This document shows, in pieces, positions 21,413 through 32,943 of a stretch of 64,000 bases of DNA. The stretch is from Narthecium ossifragum (Eukaryota > Streptophyta > Magnoliopsida > Dioscoreales > Nartheciaceae), in the NCBI GenBank assembly GCA_963920575.1, contig OY986964.1:19821395-19885394 (forward strand). Reading direction: 5' to 3'. The notes under the pieces are model-generated. The model searched no databases. It saw only the letters and a program-made list of their open reading frames with translations, and had not been told where the DNA came from. The position numbers and the translations under genes are program-made. Position 1 is the stretch's first letter. Each line of letters starts with the position of its first letter.

Positions 21413-22168
21413 GAAATTGGCCTTGTCCTCAAGGCCTGAATGTGATGAGGAAAGAGGGCTCTTCTCTTCTCGAACCGGAGTGATGTGGCTGGACTGCAAC
21501 TGTTGCTCTGTATTCGGCGGTGAGAATCCTGTTCTGGCCCATGGTGGATCTAATGGTATCCGAAGCGGCGAGTCAGGGGACCATGCTGCCGGTCTGGAAG
21601 GAGGAGGCTGAAACTTAGGTGGATCTGGCGGCCTCTGGAACTCCAAGAAGTAGAGGGCGGCTGTAGATTGACGATGGGGCCACCTCAAGTGCTGGTGTCC
21701 TAGGTCAAAAACTCGGTCAACCTGAATCAAATCCTTCCAAGATGGAAGTAGACCCAAGACAGCGGCTGGATACAGTCGTGCCGAGGACGGAGCATCCGGG
21801 GGGCGATCTGATGGTTCAGGTGGCTCCAAGCATGGGATCTTCAATGGTTCTCCTGGATCATCCTCGTCACGTCCCATGAGTAGTGTCACCCATGACCATA
21901 GGATGGGATCTGATCTCCATGGCCTGGTCGGATGTGCAGGGTCTTGGCTTGATGCTGAGTCAAGCTCGCTTTGGCCCAGTCTGAAGTGAAGTCGGCTGGG
22001 CCACGCTTCTGCTGCACTATTTGGATCTTGATCAGGTTCAGTTTGACTGAGCTTGATGGAGCTTTGCTGGGTGCAATCAGATCTAGCCGGATTGATTCTG
22101 GCTGCATCCAATTGAGTCTGACAGCTTGGTCTGATCTGAGCTTGGTCGGATCTGGTTGGTGTAACCAA
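21413..22168 (-). pseudogene. open frame ending in a chromovirus-like C-terminus
   Basis: A minus-strand open frame starting near 22168 runs through the polypurine tract into the LTR. Its first 200 codons are low-complexity (Pro, Ser, Gln rich) and unrecognised. A part reading ALYFLEFQRPPDPP and the last codons SGLEDKANFEGRG resemble the tail of chromovirus polyproteins just before the 3' LTR. It is probably the remnant left by a large internal deletion that removed pol. Whether it is translated is unknown. Confidence 0.4.
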
Positions 22169-22549
22169 ACCTGGTTGTGCTTGGATGGAATCTGACCAAG
22201 TCTTGTAAGCTGCAATTTGACTTGACCAATTGTAGGTGATGGAGTCGGAGTTTGATCAGGTTCAAACCGTAGTGATTTGATTCGATCTGATCAGATAGCT
22301 GAGTGGCTCTTGCAACTGAGAGGGAACTGAACTTGGTCGCCGGTAAGGGATGTTCATCAAGGTTTGGATCCCATGGAGAAGGGGGGATGAGAGGATGGGG
22401 GTTCGAACCAATGGGGTGAATCTGGATGGGTGTCGGTTCTGGTGGTTGGGGTTTGGAGCCGGGCTTGGTAATGTCGAGGAAGGTGTCAGGAGGTTTAGGG
22501 GACGGCCTTTGTTGGCTTGAGAGATCCTTCAGTGGGCCATGGAAGGAGG

Positions 22550-23791
22550 TTATGGTAGGATCAGGGGCAGGTAGGCAGCGATTACCTTGGGGGTTGCTGC
22601 CGGAGTTGAAGGAGATGGATTTGGGAGCCGGCTGGTTTGGGGATGGAACGGGATAGGAATGAGGAGGGCCTTGGTGGGGGTTACATGGTACGGGGAGGGC
22701 ATGAACTGAGGTAAGGTCGGTGGCTGCAGTTTTGTGGACTTCGGGTAGATTGCCGGAGATGACAATTGGCTGTCGGACTGGAGAACGGGGGCCGTGGGTT
22801 GGTAGGGGGAAAGAGGGTGGCCTTGATTAGTGGTGGGGGCTGCCGGGGAGGAGTAGGGAGGAGAGTTGCTGGTCGTGGGATGTGGTGTGGTTGGGTGAGG
22901 GGGCAGCGGATGTTGTTCATGGTTTTGGTCATGGGGCAGCTCATGGGTAGGTGGAGTATGAGGAGTCCTAATCCCGGTAGAGCTGGGTTTATGTTTTGCA
23001 ATCCAAGTTGCAGTTAGAATGGGATTTTCTTTGGAAATCTGAACTCTGGTGGGGCTTGACTGATTTGTAGGAGAATATCGTTGGATCATTGCTTCCCATT
23101 GTTCTACTGAAGGGTAAGGCAAAGGGATCCAACTCTGGACAGCTTCCTTCCATTGTTCAGCCGTAGGGTAAGTCGTACTCCGAGTTTGACTAGGATTCCT
23201 AGTTGGAGTAGGATTTGCAATCCTAGTTTCAGTAGGATCTTGAGTCCAAGTCGTACTCTGAGTTTGACTCGAATTCCTAGTTGGAGTAGGATTTGTAATC
23301 CTAGTTCCAGTAGGATTTGGAGTCCAAGTTGTACTCAAATAGCCATTGGTGTTTGTAGGTTTGGGTTGGTTGTAGGGAGTAGGTAATGGTTGATACGGTG
23401 GTGATGGATTGTAGGGAAGACTAGGGTTGTACGGTGCGTAGGGAGGTGGCATAGGCTGCTGGTATGGTGGCGGAGAAAGGGTAGTGGGGCCAGGTATGGG
23501 TGAGGGATGGATAGAGGGCTCAAGGTTTGGATACTGGCTCGGTTCATAGGCAGGTTGGATGTGAGGTGGGTAATAGTAGGCTTGTGGAAGAATTGGGTTG
23601 TAGGCTGCATAGGGTGGAGGTTGGGTAGGGTTAGGGTTCTGTAGGGATGATGATGGAGGTAAAGGATAATGATGTGGAAGAGGGATTCGACCAGGTATAT
23701 GAGTAGGTCTGGTCGGATGAACAGTGATCCGTGTAGGGTTTGAGCAATTCACGGTATAACTAGGGTTTTGGCCAGGTACTCTTCCTGCCAT
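22550..23791 (-). CDS. proline-rich ORF of the non-autonomous element
   Basis: An uninterrupted 413-codon frame. I start it at the internal Met of MAGRVPGQNPSYTV because the 31 codons upstream overlap the 5' LTR end and the primer site. The product is very rich in Pro, Tyr, Asn, Thr and Ser, with PPYAPYNP-like repeats, two copies of a TWT(P/Q)(N/D)PT(G/E)TRI-type repeat, and two related blocks YPTAEQWKEAVQSW and YPSVEQWEAMIQRY. There is no zinc knuckle, protease or polymerase motif. Position directly after the primer site is that of gag, so it may be a gag N-terminal extension or a gag-like protein; no homology was recognised. A long open frame of biased composition can also arise without selection. 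Confidence 0.45.
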   Translation of the reverse strand: MAGRVPGQNPSYTVNCSNPTRITVHPTRPTHIPGRIPLPHHYPLPPSSSLQNPNPTQPPPYAAYNPILPQAYYYPPHIQPAYEPSQYPNLEPSIHPSPIPGPTTLSPPPYQQPMPPPYAPYNPSLPYNPSPPYQPLPTPYNQPKPTNTNGYLSTTWTPNPTGTRITNPTPTRNSSQTQSTTWTQDPTETRIANPTPTRNPSQTRSTTYPTAEQWKEAVQSWIPLPYPSVEQWEAMIQRYSPTNQSSPTRVQISKENPILTATWIAKHKPSSTGIRTPHTPPTHELPHDQNHEQHPLPPHPTTPHPTTSNSPPYSSPAAPTTNQGHPLSPYQPTAPVLQSDSQLSSPAIYPKSTKLQPPTLPQFMPSPYHVTPTKALLIPIPFHPQTSRLPNPSPSTPAATPKVIAAYLPLILP

Positions 23792-23838
23792 GTGGACTCC
23801 TTCGGAAGGATTCGGGATTGCACAGGTACGAGGAAAGA

Positions 23839-23850
23839 GCTCTGATGCCA
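23839..23850 (-). promoter_or_regulatory. primer-binding site, initiator tRNA-Met type
   Basis: On the minus strand TGGCATCAGAGC follows the LTR end after ACT. It matches the usual TGGTATCAGAGC, complementary to the 3' end of plant initiator tRNA-Met, except one base. Confidence 0.9.
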
Positions 23851-23853
23851 AGT

Positions 23854-24733
23854 TGATACGATGCACCTTCTCAAGGGCTTTCATACCGGGTCTCTTGCCT
23901 TATCTCAGATCCTCTTTAGCCAAATCTATGGCTAGGTCGAGAGATACCTTTAGGGTTTTAGGAGAAGGACCCTAGGTATTCGACGAGGAAGGCGAAGACT
24001 AGAGGAGGAGACGGATGAGAAGAGGGATACCTTGCAGCTCCTCTAGGGTTGGCTGGCTTCTCTTGGAGATCCAAGCCTTGGAGAACGTGGTGGAGGGAAG
24101 CACGGCAGCCAAGGGGACGCCGGGGACTTGGGGTTGGACGGCGGAGGTGGTTGGTAGCGGCGGTGATGATAGTGGCGAAGGAGTGGACAACAGCGGAGAA
24201 GGAGACCGGTGATGGAGAAGGACCGGCTGTAGAGATAGATGAAGGTGGCTGGTGGATTATGAGGAAACTAGGTTACAGCTACTCCTATATTACTTCTACT
24301 CCTAGGATTTATCTCTATTAAATAATAACTCTCATAAATTCGTCCATGCATAATTACAAGCTATGGAGGTCCTTTTATAGAGGCCTCAAAAGAGTTCTAC
24401 TACAAAAAGAGAACTACCTTGCTTTAATCAGCAAGTAACCATACTTTCCTACTAAGACTCAATCATAACTCAAACTTCCTGATTACTAGGACTCTTAATA
24501 GGAACTAATAAAGCAAATCATAAACTGAACTCAAACTAGGAAACTGACTCAATCAAGATAACTACTAACTAGGAAATCATCTAAGTAAGCAAACCAGCTA
24601 GGAATAGGATTCCTTTGGCCGGCTGAGCTTAGAACGCCCAAAGGGACTTGGGTGCAGCCAACTCCTTGGCGTGGGCCCATCCAAGCAAGAATGTGGGTCC
24701 CTTCTTGGAATGGCTCGGTTCGACCTCGTATCA
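23854..24733 (-). repeat. 5' LTR of the non-autonomous element
   Basis: TGATACGATGCACC to CTCGTATCA, 880 bp. The partner copy is 20520-21399 with about 2 percent difference. Confidence 0.95.
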
Positions 24734-24738
24734 ATTAC

Positions 24739-25393
24739 ACTTATTGCTCCCTTGTTCCTAGCTTATGCAGCTATGCTTCTTCCTCTATCTTGTTAGCTTG
24801 CTATGTCACCCTATTGGACAATTGATTGATGATTTGACATGTAGAGACACCTAGGTCTAGTTACTTGAATAGGCTCATGCATGTTGTATGCATTAGAATC
24901 ATTAAGGCTAGGTGGTAGGCGATGGATTCGATCACCGATCCGGGGTTCTCGGGTAGCCCGGATCTAGCCCTAGGACCGGGGTTTGGGTAGTTGAGGATTA
25001 GGACGTGATTGTCATCGGGTGATTATGTTTGCTAAGATTTGAGGTTATTGCTATATAGTTGACTTGATCTCCATTGACTGAGAAATACAAGTAGTATTGT
25101 CTCTTTGTCCCAAGGGCCTAAACGTGGATGTCGAGGTCCATGACGTGTGTCTCCGTACAAGGGGTGGTGTACGGTGAAAGCTCCAGCGGTGAGTGCAGCG
25201 GTGATGCACCGACCCTGGGTCTGGGCTCGTGTTGGCCGTCCCCCTTGTATCACCGGTTAGGTGAGGGTGACCCTATTTAAGGGCCCATTCTGGCTCGACG
25301 AGGTGTGATGCCTCTAGTGACACCTTAGACTTGGGATGAAGGATGATACTGTTGTAGTTCCCCTTCCTTGAGTGTGATGTAGTGTAGAACCCT
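24739..25393 (+). repeat. R/U5-like piece of the interrupted plus-strand LTR
   Basis: Carries the block GGCGATGGATTCGATCACCGATCCGG (reported here in parts: GGCGATGG, then CCGATCCGG), GGTAGCCCGGATCTAGCCC and CTAGGACCGG shared with the reverse of 26160-26230 and with other LTRs. It is cut at ACCCT by the next element and continues at 36591. Confidence 0.65.
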
Positions 25394-27856
25394 TCTCACA
25401 CCCAGACCCAGAAAACCCATCCAGGCCGAGGCGTAAGGACTCCTACTCTAGTCAATCATCACTGGCGCATTTATAATAAAAATAAACACAACTAATCTGA
25501 CAATTGATCTGGGGTCAATATCGAAATTCAATTATAATTCAAGATCCAGATACAATATTAAATCCTCAAAATCCTTACAAAAGGAAATTATACATTAAAT
25601 AATTCATCAAGATTGAATGAACCCCAAGTCCTCGAACACCTCCAAAGACGACGCGCCACCATGTACCTGTCCAGTTCGGATCTACAGAAGAATAGCTGAC
25701 GTCTGCACCTGCAAAACGCAGCCCGGGTAGGAGTGAGCAATAAGCTCAGCAGGTTTCTATGCTACGACACTAACAAGGAAGGCAAACAGAACAGTGTCGC
25801 CCCCGAGCAAAGCCTAGGTGTATACAGGGGTCCCATAACCCCACCGCGTGTCCCTGAGGCCCACGATCATGGTCTTCCAGCCGGGCTGGTCACATGTCAT
25901 GTCACACTCAGTAGCAGGAAACGACACTGCTGACTCTCAATAGGACACAGAACACTGTTTGGTGGGAAGAGACACCACTGAGTAGGCAACTCCTCTACTC
26001 AAGAGTTTAAGAACACCGGACACCGGCTACACCTCAGAACTCGGCTCGAGGCCGACACGACCTCTAAACCTCAAACAAGCATAAATTACAGCCAACTAGA
26101 CAGTCACCTCAAATCATCAGATTATTATAACAGATTAAGTCCTAGACCTGACTACCCAGCCTTGGTCCTAAGGCTAGATCCGAGCTACCCGAGAGCCACG
26201 GATCGGCGATCAACCCATCGCCCACACCTAGCCTAGGAATGCATCTAGTGCAAACAAAAGATGTATGATCATACACATAACAGCAATTCAGGCATGCACC
26301 AATATGCCAAGCATTACACAGGACCAGGCGTAGCACACAGCCCGCCTAAGGGTATGCATAGCATCAGTATAGAATAAAGCAGATAAAAGGGCACTCAGGC
26401 CTACAACGGGAAGCAACCCCAGCTAAACTATCAACAGCTATGATAGCAATATAATAATATTATATTCAAAGCTTAGGGCGAATATAAGGCCCATTTATTC
26501 TACACATCCCAAGGGAGATGCGGCTCCCCTGGTTTAACCACAAACCACGCACGGGCTTAAACAGATATAATAATAATATATCTAAGATAATATCGAAAAA
26601 CTAGATTTATCAATATTAAAGCAAATGATCTTGATAACTTCAGAAAATCATATCTTTTAATTCAACCGTCCGATTAATGTGAAACTTGAGATGCCTACTC
26701 AACGACATACCCCAAATCACATATCTGAAAACTGGATCGATCGGATAAACGAAAATAGATCAAAACATATAATTTCGGTTAAATCTCAGATTAGATAAAC
26801 CCAATTAAAATCCCTTCAAAAATAAATTGGATTTAAACCAAACTTTCCAGATCACGTCTAAATATCACTAAGATCATCCCCTCCAAAAATCAGCCCAATT
26901 AAATATATAAAAACCACTTAAATCCTCACTTTAAACCAGCTGCCCTGTTTCAGCACAGTCAGCTTACTTAATTCACCAAAAATTGTACGTTGCTCCAAAA
27001 ATCATGAAACTAGTTGGAACTGAAAGCTAACGCATAGATCTACAACTTTCATTTAGAAATCTAACTCAGATCATGCACGTAAAAGCCGGAAAACAAGCTA
27101 GAACACCACTGTTCTGCTAGAACAGAAAATCCGGAAATCAAGTGATGAAAAACATGCTTAAATCCATATCAAATCAAATCCAATTCCTACCAAACTTCAA
27201 TCAGGTGTCAAGCAAGCTATAACACACCATCTAGCATATTTAGACTGAAGAACAAACAAACACAAAGACTAACAACTCCTAATCAAACCTTAAATAAGAA
27301 ACCTACCTTAATAAGCTTTTCCTTGGCTGAATCCTCGCTAATAAGCCACTAATCCAGCTCCAAACTATGCCACAGATCTTCCTCAAGCTTCCACGAATCC
27401 AACAAGCCCTCAAGCACTTGATTTGGTAGCCGGAGGAGGGAGAACGAAGCTAAGGAAGGGAAGGAGATGGCCACGGGAGCCGGGGAAGGGAAGAAAAACC
27501 AGCAGAGAAGAAGAGGATAAGGGGGGCTGTTAAAGGTGTTACTGTAGCTACAGTACCGTGCTACAGTAGCCGGGGGCTGCTACAGTGGTCGCGATCCAAC
27601 CGCCCGTCTCGATCTTCTCCGATCGAGCTCCGATCTTCCAATCTTTCGATCGAGAACGTCTACAAGAATCTAATCAAACATAAATAACAATCAGAGGCCG
27701 TGTGTGTACATCGCAGGTGTGAAACCAACCGCCAAGGCGCAATTTACCAAATTGCCCTTGGGGTCTTCGCGATCAACCCGATCGCGGAACAAGGCCAAAC
27801 GGGTCAGACCCTCGACCTAACGCGGTCGGACCGGGTTGGAGGAGCGGGTCCTCACA
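25394..27856 (-). repeat. 3' LTR of the decayed element
   Basis: On the plus strand from TCTCACACCC to GGTCCTCACA. The terminal TG has become TC. About 28 differences from the other LTR were counted by eye in the first 700 bp, and fewer appear further on. It includes a 16-bp palindrome TACTGTAGCTACAGTA at 27540-27555 that the other copy lacks. Confidence 0.93.
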
Positions 27857-28419
27857 ACCTATCACCCTTAAAGGAATTTCGTCCCGAAATTCGACAAGGG
27901 TAGGGCCGAAAATGAGAAAGCAAAAGCAACCACACTTGCACAAGACAAAAAGGTCAGCATGCTCACTACCTGAGCGACCACACAAACAAAGGGCATCAAC
28001 GCCCACAACAACCACAAAACACAGGAGACACGCCTGGGAGTGAGAACCACTTGGGACACTGTGCACACGCGCGCCCCCAGCGCTCCCAAGTCACACCCCA
28101 CAACGCCTCCGCACCTCTAGAGGACTGACACGAACGAAACTGTCTTGTCTCTCGAGACTGGTCTCTCCTGTGCAATGTATCTGGTCCGAGCTCAATCATC
28201 ACCTCTGATGATTCCGGACGAAACTGAATGACGTCTCCTTGGCACCTCCGCTGCCAAACTAACTGGACATTTGCGTCATGTCATCCGAAAGGGCACTCTG
28301 TTGCCAACTGCGAACTCCAATGGCTGTCACCTCTGATCTATGCAAACCCTCTGTCACTCCGACTTGATCCATGTTGATCCTCCGAAGATCTGGTGACGAT
28401 ATCTGGATCGATGTCTAAC

Positions 28420-28640
28420 GTCTCTGCAAAGTCTGCCCAACAAGCTGGAGAACAACATGGGAAGTCATCATAGGCCTCAAATGGGGTAACGTCGATGCTG
28501 AGCTGTCAACTGCTGAAGTAGGCAAACTCCACCATGGAACATGGTCTTGCCATCTGACATCTGCATCAATGATACGTGCTCTAAGCACATCACCAGGGAT
28601 CTGAATGGTCCTCTCTGATCGTTTGTCTATCTATGCAGCG
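28420..28640 (-). pseudogene. decayed integrase fragment, copy 2
   Basis: Minus-strand frames read SERTIQIPGDVLRARIID and, in another frame, SIDVTPFEAYDDFPCCSPACW. These match the block GQSERTIQ..EDMLRAC and [17 protein letters not shown] of Tekay-type integrases (compare 53922-54110). Frameshifts separate the two parts. Confidence 0.7.
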
Positions 28641-28779
28641 AGATCCTGTGCTAACAGCTAACAAAAATGGCCATGGGCTCCTGAGAGCTGTACTAGAGTC
28701 TGTCTGTGAATCTGGAATTTCGATCTAAAATGATGGAAGTTGAACTATCATGCAATCTGATCACCTCTCTGAGGACTGT

Positions 28780-28960
28780 ATGATGCTATCTGAAATGGTG
28801 GGTGATGTCTCCATAGCCTCTGTCGAACAATCGGATGCACGACGCGAACCGCTGTAATGCACCTCGAATGGCGCCACATCAATCTGGACTGATGATTGCT
28901 GATGTAGACAAACTCCAGCAAGGGACGTACTCCTCTCAGCTACCTCCTGCAACCTGGTGA
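28780..28960 (-). pseudogene. decayed integrase fragment, copy 1
   Basis: Minus-strand frames read LLEFVYISNHQS and IDVAPFEVHYSGSRRAS, matching [13 protein letters not shown] and [13 protein letters not shown] of the same integrase region as the neighbouring copy at 28420-28640. The same domain segment therefore appears twice about 370 bp apart. Confidence 0.6.
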
Positions 28961-29589
28961 TGACGCCCGTCGTGGTGTGCTTCTATCCCCACTCCGACAC
29001 TGAAAGAGGGGATGTAATGGATCTGCTGGATCTGCAACACTGCTATCGAAGCACAACCTGTCGTCCGCTGATGCTATCCAGTCCTCAATCGTGCACTCGG
29101 TACCAACTGCAACACTGATTTCTATGATCACCGAAATCTGCGCTGGGTCTCTATCAATCTGGCCAGAAGAGCTGGAATGCTGCGAACAGCAAAGAGGATG
29201 TCATCTGGAACCAAATCCTCGAAACTCGACCCAACTGACTATCTGTCTCTAATGAGCTGACAAACCCACTGAATCTGCTCTAGCCTCTCTAGCAACCACC
29301 GACGGCTATCACCCTTAAAGGCACGGACATCGTGACTTTAAGGCAAAGAGGTCTGACCACCTGGTCACTCGGGTCAACGATCCCGCGGTCCTGGAGATGT
29401 CTCTGCTGAATCTCGAATACCGTCTTCGACCTCCGCCGCTGCACATCTGTCTACCGCTGGCACAACCAATCCGCCGTATCCTGCCTCTAAAGGCCAAAAC
29501 CTCGCACTGGGGCCAAACAACACCAATGCTCCCTCAGCAGTTGCGACGCGAACCCCAAAGGTCGCTCCTGCTCCTCCTCAACGAATGAG

Positions 29590-29830
29590 TAGATGCGATG
29601 ATGTCAACGGACGCCACTGCAAACCGATCAGGGTACGACATGGTCTGGAAAGTTGTCTTCGGGATGTCGAAATCCCGAAGTCTCAGCTGGTGTAGTCGAC
29701 ACAAAAGCCGATCTCTGAAGTGGTCGACGAATCTCTCAGCTGCTAGCATGTCATCGACGCACAATAGCGGGCACGTGCTTGCCACTGCCACATTGTCCAA
29801 CTTCCTAAAGCCTATGTATGTAGGGAGGGA
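29590..29830 (-). pseudogene. decayed reverse transcriptase fragment
   Basis: A minus-strand frame reads GFRKLDNVAVASTCPLLCVDDM, then HQLRLRDFDIPKTTFQT. Tekay-type RTs have YRKLN..T.KN.YPLPR.DD and [16 protein letters not shown] at the same spacing. The palm motif with the catalytic Asp pair is not recoverable downstream. Confidence 0.75.
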
Positions 29831-30473
29831 AACACCCACAAGTGAACCGGAACACACTCTGATGTTGCACACCTGGGCGAATGAAGTCCTGAGCTACTGA
29901 CTCGGCCGACTGAGTCCTCGACTCTCCATATGCTGCTGGCATCCACCTGCAAACTCGCATTGCTCAAAACCTCCTGTAGGGTCTCGACCTCGAATTCGGT
30001 ATCTCGCAAAGGCGATAACCAAAAGCTTCTCAAAGAACCACTGCACAAACAACACGAGGGGAAACCGCTCTCCCGAGCACCCTCGAGAGCAAAAACGGAA
30101 GGGGTTCACCACAAACTGGTGAACAGGCCCCAGCTCTCGACAACCAGAAGGATCGCCAACCCGCGACCTTCAACAAGAGCAAGACAACGCCGTCAGGTGT
30201 ACTCACAACACCCTCCCACGGCCAAGGAAACACAACTCGATGCGTGGCCAACCAACGCAACCGAGAAAGCCGTTGAACCCCCAACGTGTACCGCACGTGG
30301 GCGATGGGCACCTAGAGGCCCCCAGCCTCTAGCAAACGCCCCAACAAGAGCTGTCAACCCAAGCTCTTGTCCCAATCAGTGGCTACTCTCAAGCCACACC
30401 TGACTCCGGTCCCAAGCCGGCACGGCTACACAGGGACGAGTCACAAGGGAAAAACCCAAACTACGAAGAAACT

Positions 30474-32943
30474 TGTAAGGACCCGTCCCTCTACTCCTGG
30501 GTCGACCGGCTGGGTCAGGCTCGTGACTCGTTGGTTTGTTTCGCGTCGAGTGCGCGATCCGGTAGATCGCATTGTTTCTTGGACCCCAAGGGCAATTTGG
30601 TAAATTGTGCCTTGTTGGTTTGTTTCACACCCGCGTGTGCACACACTGACCTTGTATGTGTTAGTGCTTGTTTAGAATGGCTAGGTGGACCCGGGATCGA
30701 AAGATCCGGACTTGGGCTTGAGTTATTGCCCAAGTTTAGCTTTCAGCACACAAAGGATCGATCCTCTATGGCTAAGGGATCGATCCTCTTCGTGCCAGAA
30801 AGCCTTGTAAATCGTCATGAAGGATCGATCGTCCCTTGAGGAAGGATCGATCATTCATAAGTCAGTTGGTTTTCCTACTTCGCGAGGACGGCCGCCGTTG
30901 GCCGTCGCTCTCTCCTGTCAGAGAGGGAAGACTTCCCCTCCCTTTCCCCCAGCTTTTCCCCGTTTTCCCGGCTTTCCCCAGGCTTTTCCTTCCTTTTCTT
31001 TCCTTCCCTTCTCTTCTCTTCTTCTTCCTCCTTTCTCTTCTTTCCCGCGGTGCTCTGTTTCTTCCCTTCTTCGCCGGCGAGCTTCTTCTCCTCCGTTCTC
31101 CCTCCTCCGACCACCAAATTGGGTGTTCTTTGGCTCGTTGGATTCGTGACAACGAGAGGAAGGTTCCTGGTATGGTTTGACAGCTTCTTGGTGATCAAAT
31201 CGCGGGGAATCAGCCGAGGAAAGCGCAGCTAGGTAGGGTTATACCTACTGATGTTCTTTTCGGATTTTCTTGAGATCTAGCCGTTGGATCTTGTTGATCC
31301 TTGCTTTGTTAGATTCCTTATGCCTTGTAGAATAACTAATTTAAGTTTCATGTTAATCAGTTGAAATTTGAGTAGGTTTCATGCAAGATTAGTCTCGGAT
31401 TTCTGGTTTTCTGCTGTTCTTGAGAAATAGCCAGCTTGCGGCGAGTTTTCCGGCCGGCGAGTACATGATATTGGCTTTTAATAAACATAAGCGTTGTAGC
31501 TCTACTCGTTAGCTTTCCATTCCATCTTGTTTCGTAGTTTTCCGATTTTTTTACGATTTCTTATGAATTGTTTTCTGAAGGGCTGCGTTGCAGCAATTAA
31601 TGGGTAGGTTAGTTTGATTAACGATTTTGATTAGTGTTTTCCCGTCAATCCAACCGTTGGATGATTATGATTTTTGGATATGATAATCCTGGTTTCTACA
31701 CCTACTAGTGGCTAAGTTAGATCTTGAATCGGACGTTGTTTGGGCGTCGGATCGACGGGATCAATTAGCCCCTAAGTAGAGGCTTTGGGTGTTTTTGAAT
31801 ATAATATTATATTTCGGAATATAATATTATATTGTGTTTTGTTCATCATCGTTTTCGGGGCTGCTTCCCGTTGCAGGAGTCCGCGGGTGACGATCGCGGT
31901 ACCGTCGTAATGCCGGGACCCGCTGCGGATCGGCTAGCAGCGGTCGGTAGTACTGCTGCAGCGATCCGGTTGACTTATATGATACTTGCCATACTGTTGC
32001 ATGCCTATCTCCTGTTTGTGTATGTCATAGCATGTATTGTTGTTTGTGCATTAGTTGCATTGGTTAGGGCGTGGGTGATCCTTGGGTCGCCGTCCCGAGG
32101 CTGGAAGCTCGGACTTAGCCCTAGGACCGAGGTTGGGTAGTTTGGATCCGGTTGAATTGTGGTGTCCAGTCGAATTCGATGATAGGCCTAGAGGACTGGT
32201 ACACCTGTTGCTTGATGGTTGTAGAGGTCGTGTCGGCCTCAAGTCAGGTGTTGAGGATGCCACCGGTGACGGGTCTTATTCTTTGGGCAGTGTCCGTTCC
32301 TGCCAGCAGGGGCATCAGTGTGGGCCCAGTGAAGAATGGGTGACCACATGTGGAACCCTGCGACACTAGGTGTATCCAGGATGGGCCCAGTCCGTTGGGG
32401 TGACCATGGTTGGATATGCCTAGAGATCACCGGTGAATGGTAATGGGACCATTGTAGCTTACTCGAGTCTGGCTTGAGGGCAACACTGTTGCGTTCCCCT
32501 CTTCCTTCTGTGTGTCGTAGTGTAGATCCCTACTGAGCTTAGTACTCACACCTGCCCGGGACTGCGTTTTGCAGGTGCAGGCGTCGGTTCTTCTTCTTTG
32601 GCCCCTACCGGACAGTTGGTCGGCGGTGCGGCGGCACCTGGTGGACTTTGAGAGGTGGTGATCGTTTACTGCTTTTAGCCTATGTTAGTTAGTCTCCTAC
32701 GGGAGTGATGTTGTATTTTGGATCTTCCCCTCTCCGAGGATTTGTATATTAAACACTTTGAGTTTTTTATCTGAGGTTCGAGGTTTCTTTAATTAAATAT
32801 CTTTAATTGAGGGTGCTTTTGGTGACTTGCTAGGGAGACCAATAAGTTAGAGGGAACCCTCGCCAGCTTGTTTTTTCCGCGTTTGTTAGGTTCCGGTTCG
32901 CGTCGCCCGGCCCGGTTGGGCTTTCGCTGGTCGGGGCGCGACA
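30474..32943 (+). mobile_element. plus-strand solo LTR, Tekay type, TSD AAACT
   Basis: From TGTAAGGACCCGTCCC to GGGGCGCGACA, 2470 bp, with AAACT immediately on both sides (30469-30473 and 32944-32948). Related to 1750-3906 over nearly its whole length (for example the TTGAATATAATATTATATTTCGGAATAT region near 31795 and near 3080). It carries two GATCGATC-capped 30-bp units at 30756-30785 and 30823-30852. Confidence 0.96.

Larger units (their letters stand above)
20520..24733 (-). mobile_element. complete non-autonomous chromovirus-related LTR element
   Basis: Two 880-bp LTRs flank a 2454-bp interior. ATTAC precedes (20515-20519) and follows (24734-24738), a perfect target duplication. On the minus strand, a primer site for initiator tRNA-Met follows the 5' LTR and a polypurine tract precedes the 3' LTR. 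The interior has no RT, RNase H or integrase. LTRs differ at about 18 of 880 positions by hand count, with no indels. LTR and polypurine flank resemble those of the minus-strand chromovirus at 37074-39462, which is therefore the likely type of helper. Confidence 0.95.

Noticed and set aside
22766..23610. Plus-strand ORFs opposite the proline-rich ORF
   Set aside because: They are shadows of the minus-strand frame, Gly/Arg/Val-rich complements of Pro/Ser/Thr codons.
27540..27555. 16-bp palindrome TACTGTAGCTACAGTA as a further capped unit
   Set aside because: It is absent from the partner LTR and has neither the cap nor the 22-bp spacing; probably a local change in a GCTACAGTA-rich stretch.
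27700..28202. Small ORFs at the end of the 25394-27856 LTR and beyond
   Set aside because: They straddle the LTR border and primer/polypurine region and have no family signature.
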